A model generated the notes under the pieces. The model saw only the letters and a program-made list of their open reading frames with translations. It was not told the origin of the DNA and ran no database searches. Both the position numbers and the translations under genes were made by a program. Positions 34,842-43,727 of a stretch of 64,000 nt of DNA are shown here, piece by piece. Where the stretch lies: positions 3,347,501 through 3,411,500 of the forward strand of contig NZ_CP152050.1 in NCBI RefSeq assembly GCF_038632915.1, given 5' to 3'. The stretch is from Paenisporosarcina sp. FSL H8-0542 (GTDB taxonomy: Bacteria > Bacillota > Bacilli > Bacillales_A > Planococcaceae). Every line of letters starts with the position of its first letter. Positions within the stretch are counted from its first letter, which is position 1.

Positions 34842-36200
34842 TTAGGAAGTAGTTTTTTGTTTCTTGGTGAGATACATAATTCCCTCAATGCATACAACGA
34901 AGATTAACGAAATACCAAACAGTGGCATAATGATTCCTAACACAATCAATAATGCTATAAAGCCGATAGGCACACCGCTTGCAACCCTCGTTGGTGCAGA
35001 GAATTGACCTGCTTTTTTACGAGATAGCCATGTTTTAAAGCCCCAGATGATAACAAATACGAAGGCTAGGCATACGACTAAATTAATCAATTTGTTTGGC
35101 CAGCCAAATAAATGCCCTTCATGCAATGGAATTCCCCATGTAAACCACTTTGTTAAGATGCCATAATCATCATAGTTAACTTCTGAAATGAGTTTTCCGC
35201 TATACTGATCAAAATACGTAGTCATTTCATCATTTGGGTGTACATCCAAACCAGTGACTCCTGTATTACTCCCTTTTGATACCGTGAATACACCATCTTC
35301 ACTCATTGGATAGACGATGGAATACGGTTTGGAGATATGCGCTTCTTCAACCTTTTGCATGAGTTGTTGCACACTTACCTTCATATTGCTTTCATCGGTC
35401 ATTCCAGACCCATCTGACATGTTACTATGATGAGCGTGAGCATCGTTTGATGAAGGAGCTTCATTTTTACGAGTAGCCCAAGGAACTTCACTCAGATCAG
35501 AAGTAGGCGGCTGCTGTTTTAAGGTAGGAATGCCGATTGACGGATTTTCCTGAGCAGCAGAATAAATGAAATTTCCCATAAATGCTGACCAAGGCAACCC
35601 TGTAAAGATAATTACAATCATTGGGATGACAATCACTGACCCAAGCAATGAGTGCCATTTTTTATTTATATGCCTATTCGTCGGATTTTGTTTTTTCTTC
35701 AATGCCTTCCCTTTAATTGTCATGTAAACACCTGAAAGTAGAAGGAATATAGCCCAACATGCTGCCAATTCTACTAAATAGTTAACGAACGCCCCACCAA
35801 CCAATAGAGAACTATGAATGTTACGCATAATATTCGAGAACGTTTTTTCAGCATTTTGACTGCCAACGATTTGGTAGTTGTCATCTAAAAACACATATTT
35901 CTGCTCGCCATTTTCATCCGACATTGTTAAACGCGTGTTATAAGAACCATCTAAAACAATAACTTTCGATACAGAAAATCCTTTATGTAGATTTTCAGCA
36001 TTGGAAATCCCTTGGTCAATTGTTAATTCTTCTGTTTTCTCACTTGTGCCAAAGAAGAAATCATCATACAGCTGATTTTCAACATTGGTAAAGAATAAAT
36101 AGCCAATACCACTAAGTGTTAATGTAAGCAATAAGGGTGTAATAAATAACGCCGCATAAAAATGCCATCGCAAAAAACGATTATAATTTCCTTTTTTCAC
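34842..36200 (-). CDS. PepSY-associated membrane protein
   Basis: This is a PepSY-TM family protein. It has an N-terminal helix (RFLRWHFYAALFITPLLLTL), a second and third helix around residues 145-215, and a last pair after 375. PepSY modules lie in the two extracytoplasmic loops (ENLHKGFSVSKVIVLDG and EEAHISKPYSIVYPMSEDG). A histidine/methionine-rich stretch DAHAHHSNMSDGSGM hints at metal binding. Relatives are called iron-regulated or reductase-like membrane proteins. I start it at GTG 36200 because GGAGG lies 11 bases upstream; the longer TTG frame would overlap the ribosome site. Confidence 0.8.
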   Translation of the reverse strand: MKKGNYNRFLRWHFYAALFITPLLLTLTLSGIGYLFFTNVENQLYDDFFFGTSEKTEELTIDQGISNAENLHKGFSVSKVIVLDGSYNTRLTMSDENGEQKYVFLDDNYQIVGSQNAEKTFSNIMRNIHSSLLVGGAFVNYLVELAACWAIFLLLSGVYMTIKGKALKKKQNPTNRHINKKWHSLLGSVIVIPMIVIIFTGLPWSAFMGNFIYSAAQENPSIGIPTLKQQPPTSDLSEVPWATRKNEAPSSNDAHAHHSNMSDGSGMTDESNMKVSVQQLMQKVEEAHISKPYSIVYPMSEDGVFTVSKGSNTGVTGLDVHPNDEMTTYFDQYSGKLISEVNYDDYGILTKWFTWGIPLHEGHLFGWPNKLINLVVCLAFVFVIIWGFKTWLSRKKAGQFSAPTRVASGVPIGFIALLIVLGIIMPLFGISLIFVVCIEGIMYLTKKQKTTS

Positions 36201-36299
36201 TTTTATCTTATCCTCCAATTTTGTAGAAAATGAGCAACATCATTAGTTTATTGGATAAAAGTGAAGTTTGAGTGAAATATGGGACCAATAAGTAACATT

Positions 36300-36333
36300 C
36301 AAGAAAATGACCTTAGAATTCCAATTCCAAGGT
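36300..36333 (-). terminator. Probable terminator of the two-component operon
   Basis: TGACCTTGGAATT pairs with AATTCTAAGGTCA with one mismatch, followed on the minus strand by TTTTCTT. Confidence 0.65.
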
Positions 36334-36363
36334 CACTTTGATTTTTATGAAATTCTGCCTATA

Positions 36364-37770
36364 TCAGGATGATGTGAGCACAGGTAATACAATAACTACG
36401 GATGTTCCAAGTCTTGAATCACTTTCTATCGAAAACAATCCATCATGCAATCTGACAATTTCTTTGACAATGGAAATACCAAGACCTGTCCCTCCTGTGG
36501 ATCTACTTCGTGCCTTGTCGGTTCTGAAAAATCGTTCTCCAACATGTTGGAGGTCTTTAGTGGATATTTCGGTCCCTTGATTAGTAATTTTAAAACGAAG
36601 TATTTCCTTTTCTTCCGTCAGAATTACTGAGATAATTCCATACTCATGTGAATACTTAATTGCATTATCTAGCAGATTATAAAAGATTTGCTGGATTCTC
36701 TTGGGGTCTCCATTGCCAATTACCTCTTCCTGAATATCCATTTTTAACTGTATGTTTTTTTCATTCATGTGAATTTGAAATAAATCAAGCGTATCAAAAA
36801 ATAACTGCGCCATTGCAATTGGTTCCTTATTAAGTAGATACATGTTTTCTTGAAGATGATCGAGGTCTACTAAATCATGGATCAATTTAATTAAACGACC
36901 TGTTTCTTTTTCGATGGTCAACAAATAATGCTGAGCTTCTTCTGGTGAGGAAAAGATTTGCTCCTTCAACACTTGCGTGTAACCGCCAATATACGTTAAA
37001 GGCGTGCGTAATTCATGTACAACATTTGATAAAAAATCCTTTTTTCGAACTTCTTGTTCTTCAAGAGATGAACTCATCCGATTAAATGCATTTGCGAGCT
37101 TTCCAATTTCATCGTCATGTAGAAAATTTAGACGATATGAATAATTTCCATTGGAAACCTCTAGTGCAAGTTTCTGAATATCTGTAAGTGGCTGAAATAG
37201 AGAGTGATGAATACGATTCACCGCAATAAATAGAACAATGAAAAACAAACTCCCTACAAGTATTAGGATGGGGATACTTCCTTGAAAAACTTCTTGCAAA
37301 TCTGCCAAGGGTACATAAATATAAATAAAGCCGATTAGTTTCTTCTCCGCAAGTATAGGAAATACCGCCCCGACAATCTCTCGATTTAATTCCTCAACAT
37401 ATCCATCCTTGATGACATAACGGCCCTGTTGCAGTAGTTCTTTATCTTCTTCATTGACCAAAGCTTCATAATTGAGCTTATATGGAAAGTAAGTGGATAG
37501 TTCTTCTAAATCATCCACTACAATTACCTCATACTCGGAGACAATATTGTACCATTGGATTTTTTCAATGATTTCGTCACTTAATGAGCCATAGTGATAG
37601 TGGGCAGCGGTTCGTTCTCCTTGATAGATAACTGATTCTTTCACGCTGGTAATATATAAATCTTTGTATAAGAAATGAAGGAAGAAAAACGAAAAGAGAA
37701 GGACAAAAACGATACACAAACTAATAAGCAATAATACTTTCTGACTTAATGTCATTGCTATTTTTCTCAA
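36364..37770 (-). CDS. Sensor histidine kinase
   Basis: This is a membrane sensor kinase. Helices at about 10-32 and 165-187 enclose an extracellular sensor of about 130 residues. A HAMP region follows (LEVSNGNYSYRLNFLHDDEIGKLANAFN), then the phospho-acceptor H-box VVHELRTPLTYI, the N-box FYNLLDNAIKYS, and the ATP lids GERFFRTDKARS and GGTGLGISIVKEIV. It begins at TTG, overlapping the regulator's stop by four bases, with GAGGTAAG upstream, so the pair is translationally coupled. The signal is unknown; the neighbouring PepSY, SCO and YtkA genes suggest copper or redox state. Confidence 0.92.
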   Translation of the reverse strand: MRKIAMTLSQKVLLLISLCIVFVLLFSFFFLHFLYKDLYITSVKESVIYQGERTAAHYHYGSLSDEIIEKIQWYNIVSEYEVIVVDDLEELSTYFPYKLNYEALVNEEDKELLQQGRYVIKDGYVEELNREIVGAVFPILAEKKLIGFIYIYVPLADLQEVFQGSIPILILVGSLFFIVLFIAVNRIHHSLFQPLTDIQKLALEVSNGNYSYRLNFLHDDEIGKLANAFNRMSSSLEEQEVRKKDFLSNVVHELRTPLTYIGGYTQVLKEQIFSSPEEAQHYLLTIEKETGRLIKLIHDLVDLDHLQENMYLLNKEPIAMAQLFFDTLDLFQIHMNEKNIQLKMDIQEEVIGNGDPKRIQQIFYNLLDNAIKYSHEYGIISVILTEEKEILRFKITNQGTEISTKDLQHVGERFFRTDKARSRSTGGTGLGISIVKEIVRLHDGLFSIESDSRLGTSVVIVLPVLTSS

Positions 37771-38447
37771 TCACTTACCTCAAACTTATAACCTACACTC
37801 CAAATGGTCTGTATGAGTTTAGCATCTTCCGTTAACTTCAATCGCAAAGTTTTAATGTGTGTATCTACCGTCCTGCCGGTCCCCTGATAGTCTTCTCCCC
37901 AAATAGCTTGTAATAGCTGTTCTCTTTTAAAGACTTTCCCACTGTTTTTAGCAAGCATGAATAACAAATCAAATTCTTTTAGTGTCAATGAGAGCTCTCG
38001 ATCGTTGACATATGCCTTAAATCCCAAAGAATCAAGAACCAGCGGCCCAATCTTTAATGAATTGTTGTTTTGAGTAGCATATGTTGATCTTCTTAATACG
38101 GATTCAATACGAGCCAACAGTTCTTCTCCATGGAAGGGTTTGACGATGTAGTCATCACCTCCAAGTTTCAGACCGTGAACTTTGTCCCATTCCTCCCCTT
38201 TAGCAGACAAGAAGATTAGAGGAATATCGAATTTTTTCTTCAACTCCATCGCAAACGTGAAGCCGTCCATATACGGCATCATTATGTCCACCAGAATAAG
38301 GTCAGGTGCTTTTTTTGATATTTTAGTAAAGGCATCCATCCCGTTAGATGCCTCTGAAATACTATAACCTTCTCTTTTAAGGAACGTCTTAATCAAGGAT
38401 CTCATTGTTTCTTCATCATCAATTACCATGATAGTTAGTCTATTCAC
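37767..38447 (-). CDS. OmpR/PhoB-family response regulator
   Basis: The receiver domain has the acidic pair in VIDDEE, the phospho-acceptor aspartate in LILVDIMMPYMDG and the lysine in YIVKPF. A winged-helix output domain follows, with LTLKEFDLLFMLAKNSGKVFKREQLL, RTVDTHIKTLRLKL and IWSVGYKFE. At 226 residues it is a standard OmpR-family regulator. It starts at GTG, with GGGGGG about ten bases upstream. It is the first gene of the unit with the kinase and likely activates the adjacent PepSY or SCO genes, though no operator could be read. Confidence 0.92.
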   Translation of the reverse strand: MNRLTIMVIDDEETMRSLIKTFLKREGYSISEASNGMDAFTKISKKAPDLILVDIMMPYMDGFTFAMELKKKFDIPLIFLSAKGEEWDKVHGLKLGGDDYIVKPFHGEELLARIESVLRRSTYATQNNNSLKIGPLVLDSLGFKAYVNDRELSLTLKEFDLLFMLAKNSGKVFKREQLLQAIWGEDYQGTGRTVDTHIKTLRLKLTEDAKLIQTIWSVGYKFEVSD

Positions 38448-38663
38448 TGCGAGCCCCCCTATAATTCTTTACTCTAGTAACATATTATCCATCTTATCCA
38501 AAAGGTGTGAAGTTATTATGAGCTTTTTTAGAGCTGCACTTAATATGAAAAGAAAAAGCTTGTTCTTTGAATTAGCTACAGAAAGAATATTTCTGTATAG
38601 ATTATTATAAAGGCATGACAGTCAAAAACTTTACATTTTCGTGTGAATTGACAAATGTAAACT

Positions 38664-38702
38664 AAATCCGAAAGCATTAAGTTTCTCAATGCTTTCGGAT
38701 TC
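38664..38702. other. Perfect hairpin at the edge of a gene relic
   Basis: AATCCGAAAGCATT pairs perfectly with AATGCTTTCGGATT around nine bases. There is no T-run. It overlaps the 5' end of the frameshifted 38689 frame and may mark a deletion or insertion boundary. Confidence 0.5.
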
Positions 38703-39263
38703 AAGCCTTAAAGAGGAATTGCCGGAACCACCGACAACTGTGACATCGACTTCTTTTAATATTTCTTTGCATGCTGTTCGAAATGATGAGATTATCGGCT
38801 ATCGTGTATACGAAAAAGATAGCCGAACAGGGGAAATGAAGAAAGTCAAAACGGTTTCTCTTTTTGATCGCAAAAAAGTGGAAATCCGGTCCGAGGTATG
38901 CTTACTCGTGGGGAAGATGACTGGTTCTTACCTATTCAAGCGATTGATACAGCAAAGTGTTTTCATCATTACCTGACGGACAAATCGTACCGTATGAATA
39001 TCGATTTCAGTGATAAACAAGGCAAGGAATTGGAAGTTTACAACGAACGCAAAGTAGCATCACTCATTCAAAGAATGCCGATGACAAAGTGGGGTGGTTC
39101 GAGTAAAAACTTAATCACCTTTGAGAACCAATTGTTTAAGCTAAATTTCGATATCGCACCAGAAGATCGCTTGATTGTCTATGAATGGACTCGACAGATT
39201 TGCGAGTATCGTTTGCATACTTATTTCGAGAAAAAAGCCGTATCAATAGTCGAATCCAACTGA
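38689..39263 (+). pseudogene. Frameshifted, 5'-truncated hypothetical gene
   Basis: One frame gives FNISLHAVRNDEIIGYRVYE up to DRKKVEIRSE. About 38895-38905 the coding sense moves to another frame, MLTRGEDDWFLPIQAIDTAK, and then VYNERKVASLIQRMPMTK to a stop at 39263. The joined product would be about 190 residues. No ribosome site or start is found, so the 5' end is lost as well. I do not recognise the family. A good terminator remains at 39261-39303. Confidence 0.6.
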
Positions 39264-39303
39264 AAAACCACTTCATCATTCATCTGATGAAGTGGTTTTT
39301 TAG
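39261..39303 (+). terminator. Rho-independent terminator
   Basis: AAAAACCACTTCATCA pairs with TGATGAAGTGGTTTTT around a short loop. Confidence 0.88.
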
Positions 39304-39395
39304 TGTTGTATTTGCATGAAGGTTTTAGGATTTAATGAACAACAAGCAAACCGTTACAGGTTTACATATTTCAAAGAGCTAAATAAACAAAAGTG

Positions 39396-41138
39396 TTACA
39401 CTGATGATTTTCTTTCCTCCTTATAACAAAGAGGACATCTGCTATTGTTACTGCTGTTTACACGGTTATTAGGGGTCGTTTCCCACTCATGTCCCCTTTC
39501 ACATAGCCACCAGACCTTTTTTCCATAGTTCAAGGCTATTTCATTCGGATTTAAAGCTCCATTCTTTGTGGGATGCCACTGTTTACCCATTTGAGGTGCT
39601 AAAGCCATAAGAGAATTAGTTTCATTTATTTTCCTGTTTAAACAGTAAGGACATTTTCTTCCATTAGCACGATTCGCAATCGTTGCTTCCCATTCATGTT
39701 TGTCATTTTTTTCGCACCTCCACCAAACCTTCAGATGCGAAAATGGAGATACTTGGTTTGGCATAAGGGCACTATTCTTAGTTGGATGCCATTCTTCGGA
39801 TACTAGGGGAAATAGCATTTCGAGATTTCGTTCATTTTCATTCATTTGTTTAAGAATTTCTCCTCGATCTCTGTTCGAGTCGACATCCACACTAGCTACG
39901 TCCAAGGAATATTTTTCAATAAGGTAGGCAAGGATTTCTCCTATGCATTTGTCTAACCCTTTTTTATGGTTGTAATCATGTTCGATTACGAAGGAATCAC
40001 TGTTCTCGATGTTCGGCAATTTCCTGTCACCCACAAACTGGCGAACCCTAATGAGTTGAATGTTATTTTCCTTCATCAAGACATTTTTTCGCTCATCTCT
40101 CTCTAATTCATTCATATGATGGTAGCCATCATATTCGATTGCGAGATTCAGTGAATCAATAAAAATGTCGGCTTCCGCGTTATTAGCCAGAAACTCTAAT
40201 TTTTTCCGGTTTTCTGTTTCTGGAAACAGTTTCTTTATATAGTAGAAGATTGCCTGTTCAGGAAAGGAGGTTTGGGAATTTCTTGAACAATCTGGACAAC
40301 CCCTTCCATCCTGTCGACTATAGATAGCTGCCGACCATTCATGACCTTTTGAACAACGCCACCATACTTTTTCGTTCGAGAATGGCTTGAAGTCATTGGG
40401 AATTTTATCTCCATTCTTTTCACTATTCCATTCTTCACAAAGCTTAGGATTTGTGGCCAGAAGAGAGGTTTCATTAGTGGGCTTATGGCCCGAACAATAA
40501 GGACAGCCTTTTCCTTTTGTACGATTAGCAATATAGGCCTCCCATTCATGGCCGTGTTCACAAAGAAACCATGCTTTTTTATGGGTATTAGGCATGAAAT
40601 CAAAAGCTGTTTTTTCGTTGTTCTTTTCAGGGTGCCATTCCTTTAAAAGATGAGGGTGTAAGGATCCAAAAGACTTCTCCCTCGTTACTCTTTGGCCAGA
40701 ACAGTAAGGACAGTTCGTTTTCTTTCTAGTAGCTATGACCGCTTCCCATTCGTGTCCCTCAGCACACTTCCAACAAACTTTTTTATTCGACCCCTCTGTA
40801 TAGGTATCAGGACCTCGTTCCCCATTTTTTTCAAAATCCCATTCGCCTGCAAGCTTTGGGTTTAAAAAAGCAATCGTTTTTTCAAATGGTGGCCTATAAT
40901 TTTTTTTACCTTCCACAAACTTTTCTTTCGCACAAGTTGGACAGCCAGATTTATTTCCCGTTCTAGAATAAACATATGTATTCCATTCATGTTTTTTTGA
41001 ACAAATCCACCAAACCTTCTTACCTGAACCAGGAGTTACATGTTCAGGTTTTAAAGTATCGTTCTTTTCTATGTTCCATTCTTTTGCTAGATGGGGATGG
41101 GTAATTGATAGGTTATTTGTTGGTATTTTATTAGACAT
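39396..41138 (-). CDS. DUF4379 zinc-ribbon repeat protein with embedded nuclease domain
   Basis: Four zinc-ribbon repeats of the DUF4379 (treble-clef) type occupy about 5-275 and two more lie at about 440-575. Each reads HP.L..EW...KN, KVWW.C..GHEW, and CPYC near its end. Between them (about 285-420) is a nuclease-like domain: SFPEQAIFYYIKKLFP, then EADIFIDSLNLAIEYDGYHH (D and E-x-D residues) and NNIQLIRVRQF, resembling Vsr/DUF559-type restriction folds. AGGAGTG precedes the ATG. The gene is single. The repeats should bind nucleic acid and present it to the nuclease; a defence function is inferred from the family's habit. Confidence 0.82.
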   Translation of the reverse strand: MSNKIPTNNLSITHPHLAKEWNIEKNDTLKPEHVTPGSGKKVWWICSKKHEWNTYVYSRTGNKSGCPTCAKEKFVEGKKNYRPPFEKTIAFLNPKLAGEWDFEKNGERGPDTYTEGSNKKVCWKCAEGHEWEAVIATRKKTNCPYCSGQRVTREKSFGSLHPHLLKEWHPEKNNEKTAFDFMPNTHKKAWFLCEHGHEWEAYIANRTKGKGCPYCSGHKPTNETSLLATNPKLCEEWNSEKNGDKIPNDFKPFSNEKVWWRCSKGHEWSAAIYSRQDGRGCPDCSRNSQTSFPEQAIFYYIKKLFPETENRKKLEFLANNAEADIFIDSLNLAIEYDGYHHMNELERDERKNVLMKENNIQLIRVRQFVGDRKLPNIENSDSFVIEHDYNHKKGLDKCIGEILAYLIEKYSLDVASVDVDSNRDRGEILKQMNENERNLEMLFPLVSEEWHPTKNSALMPNQVSPFSHLKVWWRCEKNDKHEWEATIANRANGRKCPYCLNRKINETNSLMALAPQMGKQWHPTKNGALNPNEIALNYGKKVWWLCERGHEWETTPNNRVNSSNNSRCPLCYKEERKSSV

Positions 41139-41242
41139 TTTCTACACTCCTGATTATCTACGTTAAAAAAGCACAAATTCTATCATAACTGATTTAATCG
41201 TAACTTTGGATTAAAAATAATGGAAATGTAGATATAGTGAAA

Positions 41243-41279
41243 GAGTAGCCGAAATTGCATCTTGGCTGCTTCCTTTTTA
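41243..41279 (+). repeat. Duplicated terminator-like hairpin, copy 1
   Basis: AGCCGAAATTGCATCTTGGCT, with a T-rich tail, resembles 41921-41963 over about 70 bases, including a shared ATTGCATCTT loop and a later TTCTTTCGT. No gene precedes it on this strand. Confidence 0.45.
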
Positions 41280-41371
41280 TTGAGTAAGTGTTCCTTCTTT
41301 CGTCACCAAGACCGATACTCGTGAATAAAGGTTCTTGGGGAGCGACAGATGCATCGTAAATTTCCAGTACG

Positions 41372-41421
41372 AAAAAGAGGGACGATTAAGTGACCTGGTC
41401 ACTTCATTCGTCCCTCTTTCA
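41372..41421 (-). terminator. Long terminator of the 41484 gene
   Basis: AAAGAGGGACGA and AGTGACC pair with GGTCACT and CGTCCCTCTTT across a small internal loop, and five T follow on the minus strand. Confidence 0.88.
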
Positions 41422-41483
41422 TTCATGCGGTTATGGTGCAGCCGGGTGCTGTCCATAGCAACCCGGATACATAACCCCTATGC

Positions 41484-41750
41484 TCAACTTGTCATTCGAC
41501 TAAACGTTTTCAACTTCTGCAAATAGAAATTCTCGGCTTCTTCACGACTCCCAATTATATAGGCTTCCTGTGTAATGCGTCGTGCCGATAAAATGCCCTT
41601 TGCTTTCACTCCTGGCATGTGTTGGGCATCTGTTATGACATCCAGTAAGGTGAAATCTGCAGGCTTGATTAAGTGTCGTGCTACGCTTACTTCTTTCCGT
41701 AAGCCCACGTGGCCGTATCTCATAATGACTTTCCAGTAGGACCATTCCAT
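41484..41750 (-). CDS. Conserved-looking 88-residue protein
   Basis: I cannot name this family, though the sequence MEWSYWKVIMRYGHVGLRKE with KPADFTLLDVITDAQHMPGV looks like a compact, conserved small protein. It is rich in basic residues and has no membrane segment. GTGGAGAACG lies just before the ATG, and a very strong terminator follows the gene, which supports a real monocistronic unit. A second overlapping frame (41542-41772) is a shadow. Confidence 0.6.
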   Translation of the reverse strand: MEWSYWKVIMRYGHVGLRKEVSVARHLIKPADFTLLDVITDAQHMPGVKAKGILSARRITQEAYIIGSREEAENFYLQKLKTFSRMTS

Positions 41751-41920
41751 CGTTCTCCACTCCCTTTCCCATCGGTAATGTGAAACGCTTTTGCTCCGCT
41801 TAATACTGATTGAATATTCAGTCTTATCATTAAAGGATATTCTAATACCCCTTCCAGAAGAACCTTATTAGGGGAAATCACTGATTTTGGGTCTTCAGAG
41901 ATCTCGTTTATACGTCATAA

Positions 41921-41963
41921 AGTGAAGAGCAGCTGAAATTGCATCTTCAGTGCTTCTTTTTAG
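41921..41963 (+). repeat. Duplicated terminator-like hairpin, copy 2
   Basis: GCAGCTGAAATTGCATCTTC with AGTGCTTCTTTTT repeats the module at 41243-41279. The two copies flank the 41484 gene and may reflect insertion or duplication. Confidence 0.45.
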
Positions 41964-42021
41964 TAAACTGAGTGACTATTCTTTCGTAGTCCAAAAATGC
42001 TGTCTTCAGTTAGTAAGGAAG

Positions 42022-42555
42022 TTACGGATGCACGTAGCTACATACATTATCCAAATACGATTGAATTTCTTTTTTACTCTTCAATGTAATTACTTTCTTG
42101 GTCGGACCTATTGCTTGGAAGCTTTGAAGACGCTCGTCCATATTTCGCTTTCGGGGATAGTAAGTCGTGAGGATAAACTTAATGAATGCCCATTCGAGTT
42201 TGTCCTTACACCCCTCCCCCAAATCCTGCCGGGTTTTCCCCAGGTTCATCAGAGAACGCTTCACGACCCGGTAGAGACACACGTGAAGTGGAAGTTCCAA
42301 ATAGATAATGGTATCGGCATGTGCTGCACGAATATCAAATGTATTGCTGTAATTCCCTTCCACAATCCATTGATCTTGAGTAACGATTTCCTGTTGGGCT
42401 TTTGAAAATTCCTCTAAAGACGCTTCCACCCAGTTAGGCTTCCAAAATAGCGTATCTAAATGAAAAACGGGGAGGTTCCAGGCTTCCCCTAATCTGCGGG
42501 CAAATGTTGACTTCCCTGCTCCTGCTGAAATACCAATTACCATAATTTTTTTCAT
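42022..42555 (-). CDS. P-loop NTPase, FlaR-like 'topology modulation' family
   Basis: Walker A is GISAGAGKST at the N-terminus, followed by FHLDTLFWKPNWVEAS and QWIVEGNYSNTFDIR, the typical blocks of the FlaR/adenylate-kinase-related family. TIIYLELPLHVCLYRVVKR is the conserved strand and basic helix. These 170-180-residue proteins are annotated as DNA topology modulation proteins on weak grounds; they are probably small-molecule or nucleotide kinases. GGGG lies ten bases before the ATG. The gene is monocistronic. Confidence 0.82.
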   Translation of the reverse strand: MKKIMVIGISAGAGKSTFARRLGEAWNLPVFHLDTLFWKPNWVEASLEEFSKAQQEIVTQDQWIVEGNYSNTFDIRAAHADTIIYLELPLHVCLYRVVKRSLMNLGKTRQDLGEGCKDKLEWAFIKFILTTYYPRKRNMDERLQSFQAIGPTKKVITLKSKKEIQSYLDNVCSYVHP

Positions 42556-42679
42556 TCGTTGTAGCCCCTTTTTATCCTACCTGGCGATATCGATACGCTT
42601 TAATCCCATTCATCCTTTAAATTCTTTTTACTCCTCTTTTGATTTAACCAAAACAATCGACATAAGCCAATAATTCCCT

Positions 42680-42715
42680 AAAAAAGAGCTGTGCGAAATG
42701 TTCCTTCGCTCAGCT
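42680..42715 (-). terminator. Terminator of the decayed STAS gene
   Basis: GAGCTGAGCGAA pairs with TTCGCACAGCTC with one mismatch, followed by TTTTT on the minus strand. Confidence 0.75.
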
Positions 42716-42724
42716 CGTTCCTTA

Positions 42725-42956
42725 TTACGGTAATGGTTTCGCTTCTACGTTAGCTGGACTGACTAAATAGATATTCAATGCTTGTTGGAATGTCCCAAAT
42801 GTTTTGGGGTCTTTATCGAATTTGATGGCCCAGCGTCAGCATTTTTCGTACGACATCCGATCTTAATCCTGTGATTACTGTATGACAACCCATCATTGAT
42901 GAACCATCAATTGTTTTCATTAAATGATCGATCACTTCCGACTCCATGTCCGTCAT
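42725..42956 (-). pseudogene. 3' part of an RsbR-type STAS-domain gene
   Basis: MTDMESEVIDHLMKTIDGSS followed by GCHTVITGLRSDVVRKML is the C-terminal half of a stressosome RsbR-like STAS domain. The frame then stops, and a shifted frame completes it with KFDKDPKTFGTFQQALNIYL. The N-terminal non-heme-globin part and the first half of STAS are missing. It is a truncated, frameshifted relic that keeps its terminator. Confidence 0.7.
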
Positions 42957-42978
42957 TTAAAGAACCAATATTTAATGA

Positions 42979-43007
42979 TTGATATTTGTTTTGAAAAAGG
43001 TTAATAT
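42979..43007 (+). promoter_or_regulatory. Sigma-A promoter of the 43071 operon
   Basis: TTGATA and TAATAT are separated by exactly 17 bases. The start should fall about 43014, at the first base of the palindromic operator. Confidence 0.75.
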
Positions 43008-43013
43008 GAAATC

Positions 43014-43036
43014 AACTTCACATGAAGTTAACTTCA
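43014..43036 (+). promoter_or_regulatory. Palindromic operator with an extra half-site
   Basis: AACTTCA CA TGAAGTT is an inverted repeat with seven-base arms and a two-base centre, directly followed by a third AACTTCA. It lies at the expected transcription start. The HTH protein encoded in this operon (43482) is the obvious candidate to bind it. Confidence 0.65.
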
Positions 43037-43070
43037 CTTCAGGAGAATAAGTTGGTTAGGAGAGGTATAA

Positions 43071-43469
43071 TTGAAAAATCTATTCATACAGCGTTTTGTA
43101 GTCTCAACTTTGCTAATTATATTGGGAATCATTCAAATAATTTTCGATACATCAGGAAGATTTAATTTTGGCTATATCATAGTATTCTTAGGTGGAATAA
43201 TTTTGTTGTACTCAACAATTTCTTACATTAAATCCCGTAAGAATATATCACTAGAAAAGGAATTAGCAAAGGAATATGACGAAAGAGATGCTTTAATTGA
43301 TGGAAAAGTTGCTCGCTTTTCCTTGTATATTCTGATATCCGAAATTTTTATTCTTATGTTTTTAACTAATTTTGTGGTAATCCCAACAAATACTGCATTA
43401 TTTGTTGTCTTAATATCTTTAATAATTATTGAAAAGGGGTCTAGAAAGTATTACAATCATTTTCTTTAA
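43071..43469 (+). CDS. Four-helix membrane protein (DUF2178-like)
   Basis: Two pairs of membrane helices (about 8-27, 33-52, 84-102, 106-123) are separated by a charged loop with LEKELAKEYDERDALIDGKV. That ERD(E/A) loop followed by a helix pair is typical of DUF2178-type proteins, which are usually encoded beside a small Cro-like HTH gene, as here. It starts at TTG with GGAGAGG upstream. It is first in a three-gene operon behind the 43014 operator. The role is unknown. Confidence 0.72.
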   Translation: MKNLFIQRFVVSTLLIILGIIQIIFDTSGRFNFGYIIVFLGGIILLYSTISYIKSRKNISLEKELAKEYDERDALIDGKVARFSLYILISEIFILMFLTNFVVIPTNTALFVVLISLIIIEKGSRKYYNHFL

Positions 43470-43481
43470 TCAGGAGGATTT

Positions 43482-43685
43482 ATGGAAAATAGAGTAAAAG
43501 AATTGCGATTAGAATTTGGAATAACGCAACAAGAATTATCTGATAAAGTAAGTGTATCTTCTAGAACAATCATCTCATTAGAAAAACAAAAGTATAATCC
43601 ATCTGTGCTACTTGCGTATAAAATAGCTTCAGTTTTTAATTTATCAATTGAAGAAACTTTTATTTTCGATGAGGATGACAAATAA
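43482..43685 (+). CDS. Small Cro/XRE-type HTH regulator
   Basis: This is a 67-residue single-domain repressor: VKELRLEFGITQQELSDKV and SRTIISLEKQKYNPSVLLAY are the helix-turn-helix, and KIASVFNLSIEETFIFDEDD is the typical YozG-like end. GGAGG precedes the ATG, 12 bases after the membrane gene. It probably represses its own operon at 43014-43036 in response to the state of the membrane protein; that regulation is inferred. Confidence 0.88.
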   Translation: MENRVKELRLEFGITQQELSDKVSVSSRTIISLEKQKYNPSVLLAYKIASVFNLSIEETFIFDEDDK

Positions 43686-43727
43686 TCCATTTCATTAAGA
43701 TACACTTATTAAACAAACAACGGAGGA

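Noticed and set aside
36338-36630. Short plus-strand frames opposite the histidine kinase
   Set aside because: They are antisense to the conserved ATP-binding motifs and have no independent support.
41542-41772. 76-codon frame overlapping the 88-residue gene
   Set aside because: It shares the region in another frame; the 41484-41750 frame has the ribosome site next to its ATG and a more protein-like sequence.
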